Shown piece after piece: positions 1-7,685 of a DNA stretch of 64,000 nt (its first letter is position 1; every line of letters begins with the position of its first letter). The notes beneath the pieces are model-generated. The model worked only from the letters and a program-made list of their open reading frames with translations, searched no databases and was not told the DNA's origin. This stretch comes from Actinomycetes bacterium (GTDB lineage Bacteria > Actinomycetota > Acidimicrobiia > Acidimicrobiales > RAAP-2): contig JAKAEP010000002.1 in the NCBI GenBank assembly GCA_021818265.1, forward strand, positions 141,612 through 205,611, written 5' to 3'. The position numbers were made by a program, and so were the translations under genes.

Positions 1-1
1 G

Positions 2-448
2 GTCCGACTGGGGGCCGCGGCCGCGGTCGAGCGGCTGCGCGAGGTGGGGCTCGACGAGGAGGCCGGTCGGGGCTGGAAGCACCTCTCGGGCGGTCAGCAG
101 CAGCGCCTCTCGCTGGCGGTCGCCATGGTGCACCAGCCCTCGCTCCTGCTGCTCGACGAGCCCACCGTCGGCCTCGACCCCCAGGCCCGGCGCCAGCTCT
201 GGGGGCGCATCGACCAGGTCCGGGCGAAGGGGGCGAGCGTGCTACTCACTACCCACTCGATGGAAGAGGCCCAGTCGGTCTGCGACCGGGTCGCGATCAT
301 CGACCACGGGCGCCTCCTCGCCGAGGCAGCGCCGGCCGACCTCGTCGAGCGCTACCGCGACGACGCGCGCGTGCGCGCGGTCGCGCGCGGCGCGGTGACC
401 CTCGAGGACGTCTTCATCGGCCTCACCGGGAGCGACCTGCGTGAGTGA
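2..448 (+). CDS. ABC exporter ATP-binding protein, 3' part only
   Basis: This is the ATPase subunit of an ABC exporter and would power the permease that follows. The frame is open from base 2, so the Walker A part lies outside the window. Visible are the signature LSGGQQQR, the Walker B stretch LLLLDEPTVGLDP and the switch-histidine motif TTHSMEEAQ. The tail ends in LEDVFIGLTG, the usual end of DrrA/ABC-2 type ATPases. The stop overlaps the permease start by 8 nt, so the two are translationally coupled. The substrate (drug, lipid or other) cannot be told from this part. Confidence 0.93.
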   Translation, partial: VRLGAAAAVERLREVGLDEEAGRGWKHLSGGQQQRLSLAVAMVHQPSLLLLDEPTVGLDPQARRQLWGRIDQVRAKGASVLLTTHSMEEAQSVCDRVAIIDHGRLLAEAAPADLVERYRDDARVRAVARGAVTLEDVFIGLTGSDLRE

Positions 449-1196
449 GTCGCCGGCGACCCGCGTGATGCTCGGCGCGCTCGTGCGCGCGGACCTGCTC
501 GTCCTGTTGAAGGGCCGTCGCTCGATCGTGGTCGGGCTGCTCCTGCCCCTCTGGATCCTCTTCATCACGAACGGCCACAAGGGCACCTCCACGATGGGGG
601 GCGCGTACTTCATCATCGGGATCGCCGTCGCCTACGGCCTGGCGGCGTTCGGCATCATGGGCTACGCGACGCGGGTCGCGCGCGACCGCGACACCGGCGT
701 GCTCCAGCGCCTGCGCGTCACCCCGGCTCCCTCGTGGATGGTGATGGGCAGCCGGCTGCTCGCCCAGAGCGTCGCGAACCTCGTGGTCGCGCTCGTGGTC
801 GTCGTGGTCGGGGCGTCGATGCACCACCTCCACCCCAGCCTGGGTCAGTACCTGCTGGTCCTCGTCGCCTCGGCCCTCGGCGGGGCCGTCTTCCTCGCCA
901 TCGGCCAGGCGGTCGTCGGGCTCGTGCGCTCGGCCGAGGCGGTGAACGCCGTCGGGCGCGTCCTGCTCGTCGCGCTCATCTTCCTCGGCCTGTTCGGGGC
1001 GAGCGGCGTGCTCGGCACCACCTGGGAGTCCATCTCGCGCTGGAGCCCGGTCGGGTGCGTCATGACCGTCTACGCCGGCGTGCTCGACCTCTCGGCGTGG
1101 GGGTCGACCCAGTGGCTCGCGGTGCTCGCCTGCGTGGGCTACGTCGCGGTGACGAGCGCCGTCGGGGTGCGCTGGTTCCGCTGGCAGAGCGCCTGA
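441..1196 (+). CDS. ABC-2 type exporter permease
   Basis: This 251-residue integral membrane protein is the permease partner of the preceding ATPase. About six hydrophobic segments are visible. The first follows a basic patch near residue 25 (KGRRSIVVGLLLPLWILF). The loop with RDRDTGVLQRLRVTPAP is the conserved cytoplasmic coupling region of ABC-2 permeases, and the protein ends WFRWQSA. The GTG start lies inside the end of the ATPase gene (GTGAGTGAG), which supports a two-gene operon. Family assignment is firm; substrate is unknown. Confidence 0.9.
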   Translation: MSESPATRVMLGALVRADLLVLLKGRRSIVVGLLLPLWILFITNGHKGTSTMGGAYFIIGIAVAYGLAAFGIMGYATRVARDRDTGVLQRLRVTPAPSWMVMGSRLLAQSVANLVVALVVVVVGASMHHLHPSLGQYLLVLVASALGGAVFLAIGQAVVGLVRSAEAVNAVGRVLLVALIFLGLFGASGVLGTTWESISRWSPVGCVMTVYAGVLDLSAWGSTQWLAVLACVGYVAVTSAVGVRWFRWQSA

Positions 1197-1221
1197 GACC
1201 TCCGCGGCGGAGGGTCGCCCC

Positions 1222-1227
1222 TAGGGT
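1222..1227 (+). promoter_or_regulatory. -10 box (TAGGGT) of a leaderless promoter for the MoxR gene
   Basis: TAGGGT fits the actinobacterial TANNNT -10 consensus. Its last base is exactly 7 nt before the A of the ATG at 1234, so transcription would start on the start codon. There is no Shine-Dalgarno sequence before this ATG. Inferred from spacing only. Confidence 0.5.
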
Positions 1228-1233
1228 GAACCC

Positions 1234-2658
1234 ATGACGACTCCCGTTGCCCCCAGCGACCTGCCCGCCACGCTCGGCGCCCTGCGCGCGTCGGGCTACG
1301 TCTCCCGCCCGGTGCGCGCCGAGATGCGCGAGAACCTCGAGGCGCGCCTGGCCGCCGGACAGCCCCTCACCGCCACCGTGCTCGGCTACGAGGACTCGGT
1401 GCTGCCCCAGCTCGAGACGGCGCTGCTCGCCGGCCACGACGTCATCCTGCTCGGCGAGCGGGGCCAGGCCAAGACCCGCATCATCCGCTCGCTCGTCGAG
1501 CTGCTCGACGAGTGGCTGCCGATCGTCGCCGGCTCCGACGTGCGCGACGACCCCTTCCACCCGATCTCGGCCCACGGGATCGCGGCCGTCGCCGAGCTCG
1601 GCGACGACACGCCGATCGAGTGGGTGCACCGCAGCCGTCGCTTCGCCGAGAAGCTGGCCTCGCCCGACACCTCGATGGCCGACCTCATCGGAGAGGTCGA
1701 CCCGATCAAGGTCGCCGGCGGGCTCTACCTCGACGACCCGCGGGCGCTCAGCTACGGCCTGGTCCCCAAGTCGAACCGCGGGATCTTCGCCATCAACGAG
1801 CTGCCCGACCTGGCCGAGCGGATCCAGGTGGGGCTGCTGAACGTGCTCGAGGAGCGCGACGTCCAGATCCGCGGCCACCTGGTGCGCCTGGACCTCGACG
1901 TCATGGTCGTGGCGACCGCGAACCCCGAGGACTACACCAACCGCGGCCGTCTCATCACGCCCCTGAAGGACCGCTTCGGCAGCCAGATCCGCACCCACTA
2001 CCCCGACGACCTCTCCACCGAGATCGCCATCGTCCACCAAGAGGCCCACGTGCCGGCGACGCCGGTGCCCCTCGTGGTGCCCTGGTTCATCGAGGAGATC
2101 GTCGCGCGGGTCAGCCACGTGGCGCGCCGGTCGAACGCCATCAACCAGAAGTCCGGGGTCTCGGTGCGCCTGTCGATCGCCAACTACGAGGTCGTGGTCG
2201 CGAGCGCCCTGCGCCGGGCCCTGCGCACCGGCGACGCGGCGGTGGTGCCGCGGGTGAGCGACCTCTCAGCGCTCGTCCAGTCGACCCAGGGCAAGATCGA
2301 GCTCGACACCCTCGACGACGCCGAGGCCGACCAGGTCGTGTCGGCGCTGGTGGCCCTGGCGGTGCGCCAGTGCTTCGCCGAGACGGTCCTGCTGGAGGAG
2401 GCGCCCGAGATCGTGGCCGCCTTCAACGGCGAGGTGGTCGTGCACACCGGCGACGACCTGCCCGACGCGCAGTACGCCAGCGCCCTCGAGGCGCTGCCGG
2501 TGCTCGCCGCCCCGGTCGAGCGCCTGGCCGGGCCCGACGCCGGGCCGGGGGAGCGGGCCGCGGCCCTGGAGTTCCTCCTCGAGGGGCTCTACCTCACCAA
2601 GCGCCTGGCGAAGGACGCCTCCGGGGCCCGGGCGCTCTACCGCTCGAGGGCGCGGTAG
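1234..2658 (+). CDS. MoxR-type AAA+ ATPase
   Basis: This 474-residue AAA+ ATPase of the MoxR / magnesium-chelatase-like group is thought to act as a chaperone with a VWA partner. Walker A is GERGQAKT (residues 74-81), Walker B lies in GIFAINELPDL (about 185-195), and sensor 1 is in VVATANPEDY (about 225-234), followed by the LKDRFG arginine region. The C-terminal third is the lid plus a family-specific tail. The stop codon overlaps the start of the VWA gene by one base, the standard MoxR-VWA pairing. The client protein is unknown. Confidence 0.9.
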   Translation: MTTPVAPSDLPATLGALRASGYVSRPVRAEMRENLEARLAAGQPLTATVLGYEDSVLPQLETALLAGHDVILLGERGQAKTRIIRSLVELLDEWLPIVAGSDVRDDPFHPISAHGIAAVAELGDDTPIEWVHRSRRFAEKLASPDTSMADLIGEVDPIKVAGGLYLDDPRALSYGLVPKSNRGIFAINELPDLAERIQVGLLNVLEERDVQIRGHLVRLDLDVMVVATANPEDYTNRGRLITPLKDRFGSQIRTHYPDDLSTEIAIVHQEAHVPATPVPLVVPWFIEEIVARVSHVARRSNAINQKSGVSVRLSIANYEVVVASALRRALRTGDAAVVPRVSDLSALVQSTQGKIELDTLDDAEADQVVSALVALAVRQCFAETVLLEEAPEIVAAFNGEVVVHTGDDLPDAQYASALEALPVLAAPVERLAGPDAGPGERAAALEFLLEGLYLTKRLAKDASGARALYRSRAR

Positions 2659-4649
2659 TGGCCGTCCGCTACCGGTTCCGCCGCTTCGGTGAGGGCGACG
2701 ACTTCGACGACGTCGACGCCGAGGACCTCCTCGGGCGCCTGGTCGACGACCTCTTGGAGGACGGCGACCTCGAGGCGGCCCTCGAGAGGCTGTTGCGCGA
2801 GGGCTTCGAGACCTCGGCCGGCGAGCACGTCGAGGGGCTGACCGAGTTGCTCGACCGCTCGCGCCGGCGCCGCCGCGAGCTCGAGGCCCAGGCCGACCCC
2901 TCGGGTGAGCTCGAGCGCTACCGGGAGTGGCTCGAGCACGTCGAGTCGCTCGAGGCGACCGGGCTCGAGGGGCTCCTCGAGGAGGCGGAGGCCTCGGGCG
3001 ACGAGCGTCGCCGCGAGGTGACCCGCGACCTCGTGGACCAGCGCCGGATGCAGCGTGACCTGATGAGCGGTCGCTTCACCGAGCGCCTCGGCGAGTACCG
3101 GGAGTACGAGTTCGTCTCGGCCGAGGCGCGCGAGGAGTACGAGCGGCTCATGGCCGAGCTCGAGCGCGACGTCCTCGACACCTACTTCAACCAGTCCAAG
3201 GAGTTCCTCGGCCGGCCCGACCCCGCCGAGCTCGCCCGGCTGCGCGAGATGATGGACGCGCTCTCGACCATGATCGAGCAGGACCGCCGGGGCGAGCCGC
3301 TCGACCCCTCCTTCGAGGAGTTCATGGAGCGCTTCGGCGACTACTTCCCCGGGGCCGAGAGCCTCGAGGACGTGGTGGCGATGATGGCCGAGCGCGCCGC
3401 CGCCGCCGAAGCGATGTTCAACTCCCTCTCGGCCGACCAGCAGGCCGAGCTTCGCTCTCTGATGGACCAGCTGCTCGGCGACCTCGACCTCAGCTTCTCG
3501 CTGTCGCGCCTGACGGCGAACCTCCGCGAGGCCACCCCGCAGATCGACTGGAACCGGGCCCACCGGCTGCGCGGCGACGGCGGGTCGTTCGCGCGCTCGA
3601 CCGACGCCATCGAGCAGCTCGGCCAACTGCGCCAGCTCGAGGACTTCCTCGGGCGGGCCGACCCCGCCCAGGGGCTGCCCGAGGTCGACGTCGAGGCGAT
3701 CCGCCGGCACCTGGGCGACGACGCGGCCCGCCACGTCGAACGGCTCCAGCGGGCGCTGCGGTCGCTGCGCGAGAGCGGCTTCGTCGACCGCAACGGCCGC
3801 CGGCTCGAGCTGAGCGCCAAGGGCGTGCGCCAGATCGGCCGGCTGGCGCTGCGCGCCCTCTTCGCGCGGCTGCGCGACACGCCCGAGCTGACGGGCCACG
3901 CGAGCGCGACGCTCGCGCGCGGGGGGGACCGCGAGGAGACCTCGACGCCGTGGGAGCCGGGCGCGCCGGTGACCCTGCACCTGGGCCACACCCTGTACAA
4001 CGCGCTCGTGCGCCAGGGGCCGGGCACCCCCGTGCGCCTGCACCCCGACGACTTCGAGGTCGAGGAGTACGAGGCGCTGCGCCGCTCGGCGACCGTCTTC
4101 GCGATCGACCTCTCGCTGTCGATGGCCATGCGGGGCAACCTGGTCCCGGCGAAGAAGATGGTCCTCGCGCTCACTCAGCTCATCGCGAGCCGGTTCCCGC
4201 GCGACTACGTGGCGGTGGTCGGGTTCGGGGAGCGGGCGGTGGAGCTGCGCGTCGAGGACATCCCGTCGCTCACGATCGACTACAACTACGGCACCAACCT
4301 CCAGCACGCCCTGGCGCTCTCGCGCCACCTCCTGCGAAACGAGCGCGGCGAGCGCCAGGTCGTCGTGGTGACCGACGGCGAGCCCACCGCCCACCTGACC
4401 GCGACGGGCGAGCCGTTCTTCGCCTGGCCGCCGGTGCGCGAGACGCTGGACAAGACCATGGCCGAGGTGTTGCGCTGCACGCGCGCGGGCATCACGATCA
4501 ACACCTTCGCCCTCGACATCGAGCGCAGCCAGTTCCCCTTCGTGGAGCAGATCGCCCGGGTCAACGGTGGACGGCTCTTCTACACCGACGTCGACGACCT
4601 GGGGGCCTACGTGCTCGACGACTTCGTCACCCACCGCCGGGCCGTCTAG
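2658..4649 (+). CDS. VWA-domain protein, MoxR partner
   Basis: This 663-residue cytoplasmic protein has a long acidic, helix-rich N-terminal two thirds (many Glu/Arg heptads, likely coiled coil). A C-terminal von Willebrand A domain starts near residue 478. The metal-ion site is DLSLS (about 483-487), followed by the conserved threonine in NYGTNLQHAL and VVVVTDGEPTAH. The frame stays open far upstream, but the GTG at 2658 directly overlaps the MoxR stop (TAGTG) and gives a sensible N-terminus (VAVRYRFRRFGEG). It probably binds the MoxR ATPase and presents or assembles a metal-dependent client. No signal peptide is visible. Confidence 0.9.
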   Translation: MAVRYRFRRFGEGDDFDDVDAEDLLGRLVDDLLEDGDLEAALERLLREGFETSAGEHVEGLTELLDRSRRRRRELEAQADPSGELERYREWLEHVESLEATGLEGLLEEAEASGDERRREVTRDLVDQRRMQRDLMSGRFTERLGEYREYEFVSAEAREEYERLMAELERDVLDTYFNQSKEFLGRPDPAELARLREMMDALSTMIEQDRRGEPLDPSFEEFMERFGDYFPGAESLEDVVAMMAERAAAAEAMFNSLSADQQAELRSLMDQLLGDLDLSFSLSRLTANLREATPQIDWNRAHRLRGDGGSFARSTDAIEQLGQLRQLEDFLGRADPAQGLPEVDVEAIRRHLGDDAARHVERLQRALRSLRESGFVDRNGRRLELSAKGVRQIGRLALRALFARLRDTPELTGHASATLARGGDREETSTPWEPGAPVTLHLGHTLYNALVRQGPGTPVRLHPDDFEVEEYEALRRSATVFAIDLSLSMAMRGNLVPAKKMVLALTQLIASRFPRDYVAVVGFGERAVELRVEDIPSLTIDYNYGTNLQHALALSRHLLRNERGERQVVVVTDGEPTAHLTATGEPFFAWPPVRETLDKTMAEVLRCTRAGITINTFALDIERSQFPFVEQIARVNGGRLFYTDVDDLGAYVLDDFVTHRRAV

Positions 4650-4709
4650 GCCCTCCCGCGCCCGCGGCGTCGCCCGCCGCAAGGCCCTCGGGCCCCTCTC
4701 AGTTTCCAT

Positions 4710-4739
4710 TTGCGCGGCGGGCCCTGGTCGGGCCACAAT
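4710..4739 (+). promoter_or_regulatory. Possible promoter of the first whiB gene
   Basis: TTGCGC at 4710-4715 and CACAAT at 4734-4739 are separated by 18 nt, about 50 nt upstream of the whiB start. The match to consensus is only fair. An AT-rich spot (TGTAATTACA) lies just downstream and may matter for regulation. Confidence 0.3.
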
Positions 4740-4789
4740 GACACGGTTGTAATTACACCGGTGGCGTGAGCGGCCGACAGGGAGGGAAC

Positions 4790-5065
4790 GTGGACATCGT
4801 CGAACTGTTGGGTGGCCTCGAGGACCGGGGGTGGCAGGCCCGCGCGAACTGCATGGGCGTCGACCCCGACCTGTTCTTCCCCGAGCGGGGGGCCTCGACC
4901 CGTGAGGCCAAGGAGGTCTGCCGGGGGTGCGTGGTCAAAGAGGAGTGCCTGGAGTACGCGCTCGACAACGGCGAGAAGTTCGGCATCTGGGGCGGCATGA
5001 GCGAGCGCGAGCGGCGCCGGCTACGGCGCGCCCGGGCCCTCGAGCGCCGCGCCAAGGCCGGCTGA
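4790..5065 (+). CDS. WhiB-family Fe-S transcriptional regulator
   Basis: This 91-residue Wbl protein would carry a redox- or NO-sensitive [4Fe-4S] cluster and act with sigma factor region 4. The four ligand cysteines are Cys21, Cys44, Cys47 and Cys53, followed by the G-I-W-G-G turn and an Arg-rich basic tail (SERERRRLRRARALERR). An in-frame GTG lies at 4766, but the GTG at 4790 has a GGGAGGG just upstream and gives the normal family length. Its 3' end overlaps the convergent formiminotransferase gene by 45 bp. The WhmD/WhiB2-like subgroup is likely but not certain. Confidence 0.93.
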   Translation: MDIVELLGGLEDRGWQARANCMGVDPDLFFPERGASTREAKEVCRGCVVKEECLEYALDNGEKFGIWGGMSERERRRLRRARALERRAKAG

Positions 5066-5872
5066 GCCGACCCGCGCCTCGATCGTCGCGGCCTCGCTGA
5101 GCCCGAGGCGCGTCCGTCGCGCCGGGTCGGTGCGCTCGAGCAGCGCCCTCGGGGCGAGGCCCACGAGCTCGCAGGCGAGCACCCGCTCCTCGCCCAGGCG
5201 GGCGCTCACCGCGTCGTAGACCTCGGCCGGGCCCACGAGCAGCGGGTCGAGGAGGTTGCAGCTGATCTGGGGGCCGGCCCGCAGCGCGAAGGCGAGCGCG
5301 CGCACGTGGGGCCCGCGCAGCGCCCGGGCCACCTCGCGGGCCTCGCCCACGTCCGTGTCGCGCAGGCGCAGGTTCCACGCGACGAGGATCCCGCGCGCGC
5401 CCAGCGCGCTCGCGCCGAGGCGCGGGTGGGGCCGGTCCGGCCCGAGGTCGGGGGAGAGCCCGGCGAAGGCGTGACGGCGCACCTCGGGCAGCGTGCGCAC
5501 CGTCCCGTCGGCGAGCGGTCCGTAGAGGAAGACCGGCACCCCGAGCGCGGTGGCGAACCAGGTTGCGGCGGCGTCGCGGACGCGCACGGCGGCGGCGAGG
5601 TCGTGCTCGAGCGAGACGAAGGGCACCACGTCGAGGGCGCCGAGGCGCGGGTGCACGCCGACGTGGCCGGTGAGGTCGAGCCGCGCCGCGGCGACCAGCG
5701 CCAGGCGGCGCAGGTCGGCCTCGAGGGCGTCGCGCCCGTCGATCATGGTGAGGACCGCGCGGCCGTGGTCGTCGTCGTGGTGGATGTCGCGCAGCGACGC
5801 GCCGGCGAAGGCCCCCAGGAGCTCGGCCTCGTGGCGCGAGGGGACCGAGAGGTTAGCGACGCACTCGAGCAC
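5021..5872 (-). CDS. Glutamate formimidoyltransferase, single-domain
   Basis: This 283-residue protein resembles the N-terminal formiminotransferase half of FTCD, which moves a formimino group between glutamate and tetrahydrofolate. The match is seen in LECVANLS near the start, the HDDDHGRAVLTM segment and the family core HVGVHPRLGALDVVPFV (about residues 80-96). No cyclodeaminase domain follows. The family's NFSEGR is altered to NLSVPSR here. The GTG at 5872 is 2 nt after the stop of the upstream whiB gene on the same strand, so both are probably co-transcribed. No other histidine-degradation genes are in view, so a folate one-carbon role is inferred. Confidence 0.82.
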   Translation of the reverse strand: MLECVANLSVPSRHEAELLGAFAGASLRDIHHDDDHGRAVLTMIDGRDALEADLRRLALVAAARLDLTGHVGVHPRLGALDVVPFVSLEHDLAAAVRVRDAAATWFATALGVPVFLYGPLADGTVRTLPEVRRHAFAGLSPDLGPDRPHPRLGASALGARGILVAWNLRLRDTDVGEAREVARALRGPHVRALAFALRAGPQISCNLLDPLLVGPAEVYDAVSARLGEERVLACELVGLAPRALLERTDPARRTRLGLSEAATIEARVGSAGLGAALEGPGAP

Positions 5873-5874
5873 CG

Positions 5875-6123
5875 CTACGAGGCGGCGCCCCTCACCCGCA
5901 GGCGACGGCGCTCGCGCGCGATGCGACGGCGCTCGCGCTCGCTCTTGCCGCCCCACACGCCGTGGTCGACGTGGTTGGCCAGCGCGTACTCGAGGCACGC
6001 GCGCGAGACGGGGCAGCTCGCGCAGATCCGCTGGGCCGCGATGACCCCGACGCCGTCGCGCGGGAAGAAGGTCTCGGCGGGGTAGTCACGGCACAAGCCG
6101 TCGGCCATCCATTCGGTGCCCAT
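5875..6123 (-). CDS. WhiB-family Fe-S transcriptional regulator (second copy)
   Basis: This 82-residue Wbl protein has cysteines at residues 11, 34, 37 and 43, the same 23-3-6 spacing as the copy at 4790. GVWGG and a highly basic C-terminus (SERERRRIARERRR) follow. The ATG has a strong AAGGAGGT ribosome site. It is read toward, and coupled to, the formiminotransferase gene. Two Wbl genes about 0.8 kb apart and facing each other suggest an old duplication, although they share little beyond the family core. Confidence 0.94.
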   Translation of the reverse strand: MGTEWMADGLCRDYPAETFFPRDGVGVIAAQRICASCPVSRACLEYALANHVDHGVWGGKSERERRRIARERRRLRVRGAAS

Positions 6124-6279
6124 GGGACCTCCTTCACCCTCACCCTAGCCACGTCGGGGGTGCGCGACCCTTTACATTTCGTGAGACCTCGCGCCTCCGG
6201 CTTCCCTGTGAATCGGCGCGCGCGCCGGCCCGGGGAGCGCCGCGGGGCCCGGGGGTAGACTGGCCCCGAGAGGAGCGCC

Positions 6280-6567
6280 GTGAGCCAGGTCCCCACCAGC
6301 GAGAGCACCGAGGTCGTCGAGCCCGTCGGCCACGTCCAGATCGTCTACCTGGGGCCCGTCGCGCCCCACTGGGAGTGCCGGATGGTCTACGGCGACGAGG
6401 AGCAGATCCAGGCCTTCGTGGACCGGGTGGACGCCCGCCTGCGCTTCCTGCCCCCCCACGACCCCCAGTTCCGCCGGAACCGGGAGCGGGTGAACCGTGA
6501 CGCCGAGCGCGAGGCCCTGATCGTGGAGTGGAACCTCGGCTACGACGAGGAGCCGGCCTCGGCCTAG
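6280..6567 (+). CDS. Conserved-looking small protein of unknown function
   Basis: This 95-residue protein is not assigned to a family. The N-terminal part (HVQIVYLGPVAPHWE) looks like a beta-rich core. The middle is a charged helix (EEQIQAFVDRVDARL) and the C-terminus is acidic. It has no signal peptide or membrane segment. Support for it being real comes from the GTG start with GAGAGGA upstream, a TAGACT -10 box at 6256-6261, and its position before the DUF2342 gene, whose stop overlaps its own stop by 4 nt on the opposite strand. Confidence 0.72.
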   Translation: MSQVPTSESTEVVEPVGHVQIVYLGPVAPHWECRMVYGDEEQIQAFVDRVDARLRFLPPHDPQFRRNRERVNRDAEREALIVEWNLGYDEEPASA

Positions 6568-7685
6568 GCCAGGGGCGACGTCGTCACCCGCTCGAGCCAC
6601 GCCTCGGGCTCGGCCAGCTCGGCGTCGGTGGCGAGCCCGTCCACGCGCAGCAGGGCGCCGAAGACCTCCAGGCCGTGGGCCGCGGCCAGGGTCGCGACGA
6701 AGCGCGCGGCCTCGTCCACGTGGGGGCCCTGGAGCGAGATCCCGAAGAGCGCCGCGGCCGCGTCCTCGCCCCGGGCGTCGCTCAGGCGGTGGCGCAGGAC
6801 GGCCTCGGCGAGCGCCGGGCGGGGCCCGAGCAGCGTCTCGGTGACCGACTGGGCGACGGCGTTGAAGTAGGCCGCGAGCACCGCCGTCGCGGCGTTGATC
6901 GCCCGGGTGGCGGGGCTGTCGTCGGGCACCTCCAGGCCCTCGAGCAGCGACGAGGGGTCGTTCATCAGCGCGGCCAGGTCGCCGCCGTCGGCGAGCGACT
7001 GGAGCCGGCCGAGGATGTCCCCCTGGACGGCGCGGGCCTCGCCCACGGCGTCGAGCAGGAGGGCGCGCAGGGCGTCGCCGGTCCCGGGCTGGGTGAGCAC
7101 CCGCGAGGCCACGAACTCCTGGGCCAAGGCGAAGACGTAGACCTCGTCGTGGCCGAGGCTCCACGCGTCGGAAAAGGCGGTGAGGTTGTTCAGCACGATC
7201 AGGTGGCGCCCGTCGACGCGCGGCAGCGGCAGGGCCGCGAGGGACCACGCGCGCTCCGAGAAGTGGCCGGCGACCGACCCGGTCTGGAAGCCCGTGAAGA
7301 GGGGGCCGAGGGTGGCGGCCATCTGGGCCACCAGGGCGCCCTCGTCCCCGTCGGGCAGGGCGGGCGTCAACCCGCCCGTCCCGACGAGGGGCTCGAGCAG
7401 CGGCCGCCACTGGGCGAGGGCCGCCAGCGTGAGGGCGGTGCGGTTGGACACCTCCAGCGACGGGTCGACGTCGGTGCCGAGCAGGGTGGCCACGTGGCGC
7501 GCGACGAGGGGGGCGAACTCCTCGAGGCGCGGCCGCTCGACCGGCGAGGGGTTGGGGTCGCCGTCCTCGCCCCGGGCCACCGAGACGGCCAGCTGCTGGG
7601 CCGCCTGGTACCAGGCGTCGGGACCCTGGCGACCGAGGAGCGAGAAGATGTCCCCGAACATCTCGCCGAAGGGGTTCTGGGTCAC
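6564..7685 (-). CDS. DUF2342 zincin-like protein with degenerate HExxH
   Basis: This 373-residue protein belongs to the putative zinc metallopeptidase family of Rv3195. The family C-terminus is clear: LFGISLQGPHVDEAARFV, then a stretch ending PEAWLERV, corresponding to the usual LFGLDLK..Y..G..F and W..RV pattern. The zinc-binding helix normally reads HEVTH. The aligned segment here is ALAQEFVASRV, so both histidines are replaced while the glutamate stays, and zinc proteolysis is unlikely. The GTG start overlaps the stop of the PDZ gene by 4 nt (GTGA). The UPF0182 and PDZ-Lon genes nearby match the Rv3193c-Rv3195 neighbourhood. Confidence 0.8.
   Translation of the reverse strand: MTQNPFGEMFGDIFSLLGRQGPDAWYQAAQQLAVSVARGEDGDPNPSPVERPRLEEFAPLVARHVATLLGTDVDPSLEVSNRTALTLAALAQWRPLLEPLVGTGGLTPALPDGDEGALVAQMAATLGPLFTGFQTGSVAGHFSERAWSLAALPLPRVDGRHLIVLNNLTAFSDAWSLGHDEVYVFALAQEFVASRVLTQPGTGDALRALLLDAVGEARAVQGDILGRLQSLADGGDLAALMNDPSSLLEGLEVPDDSPATRAINAATAVLAAYFNAVAQSVTETLLGPRPALAEAVLRHRLSDARGEDAAAALFGISLQGPHVDEAARFVATLAAAHGLEVFGALLRVDGLATDAELAEPEAWLERVTTSPLA

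Noticed and set aside
1199..1213. Small inverted repeat CCTCCG-CGG-CGGAGG after the first ABC permease
   Set aside because: Only 6 bp of stem in a very GC-rich background and overlapping the MoxR promoter region; not enough to call a terminator.
2637..4736. A 699-codon minus-strand frame opposite the VWA gene
   Set aside because: Low-complexity Val/Glu/Leu/Arg text without motifs, fully antisense to a gene with clear domains.
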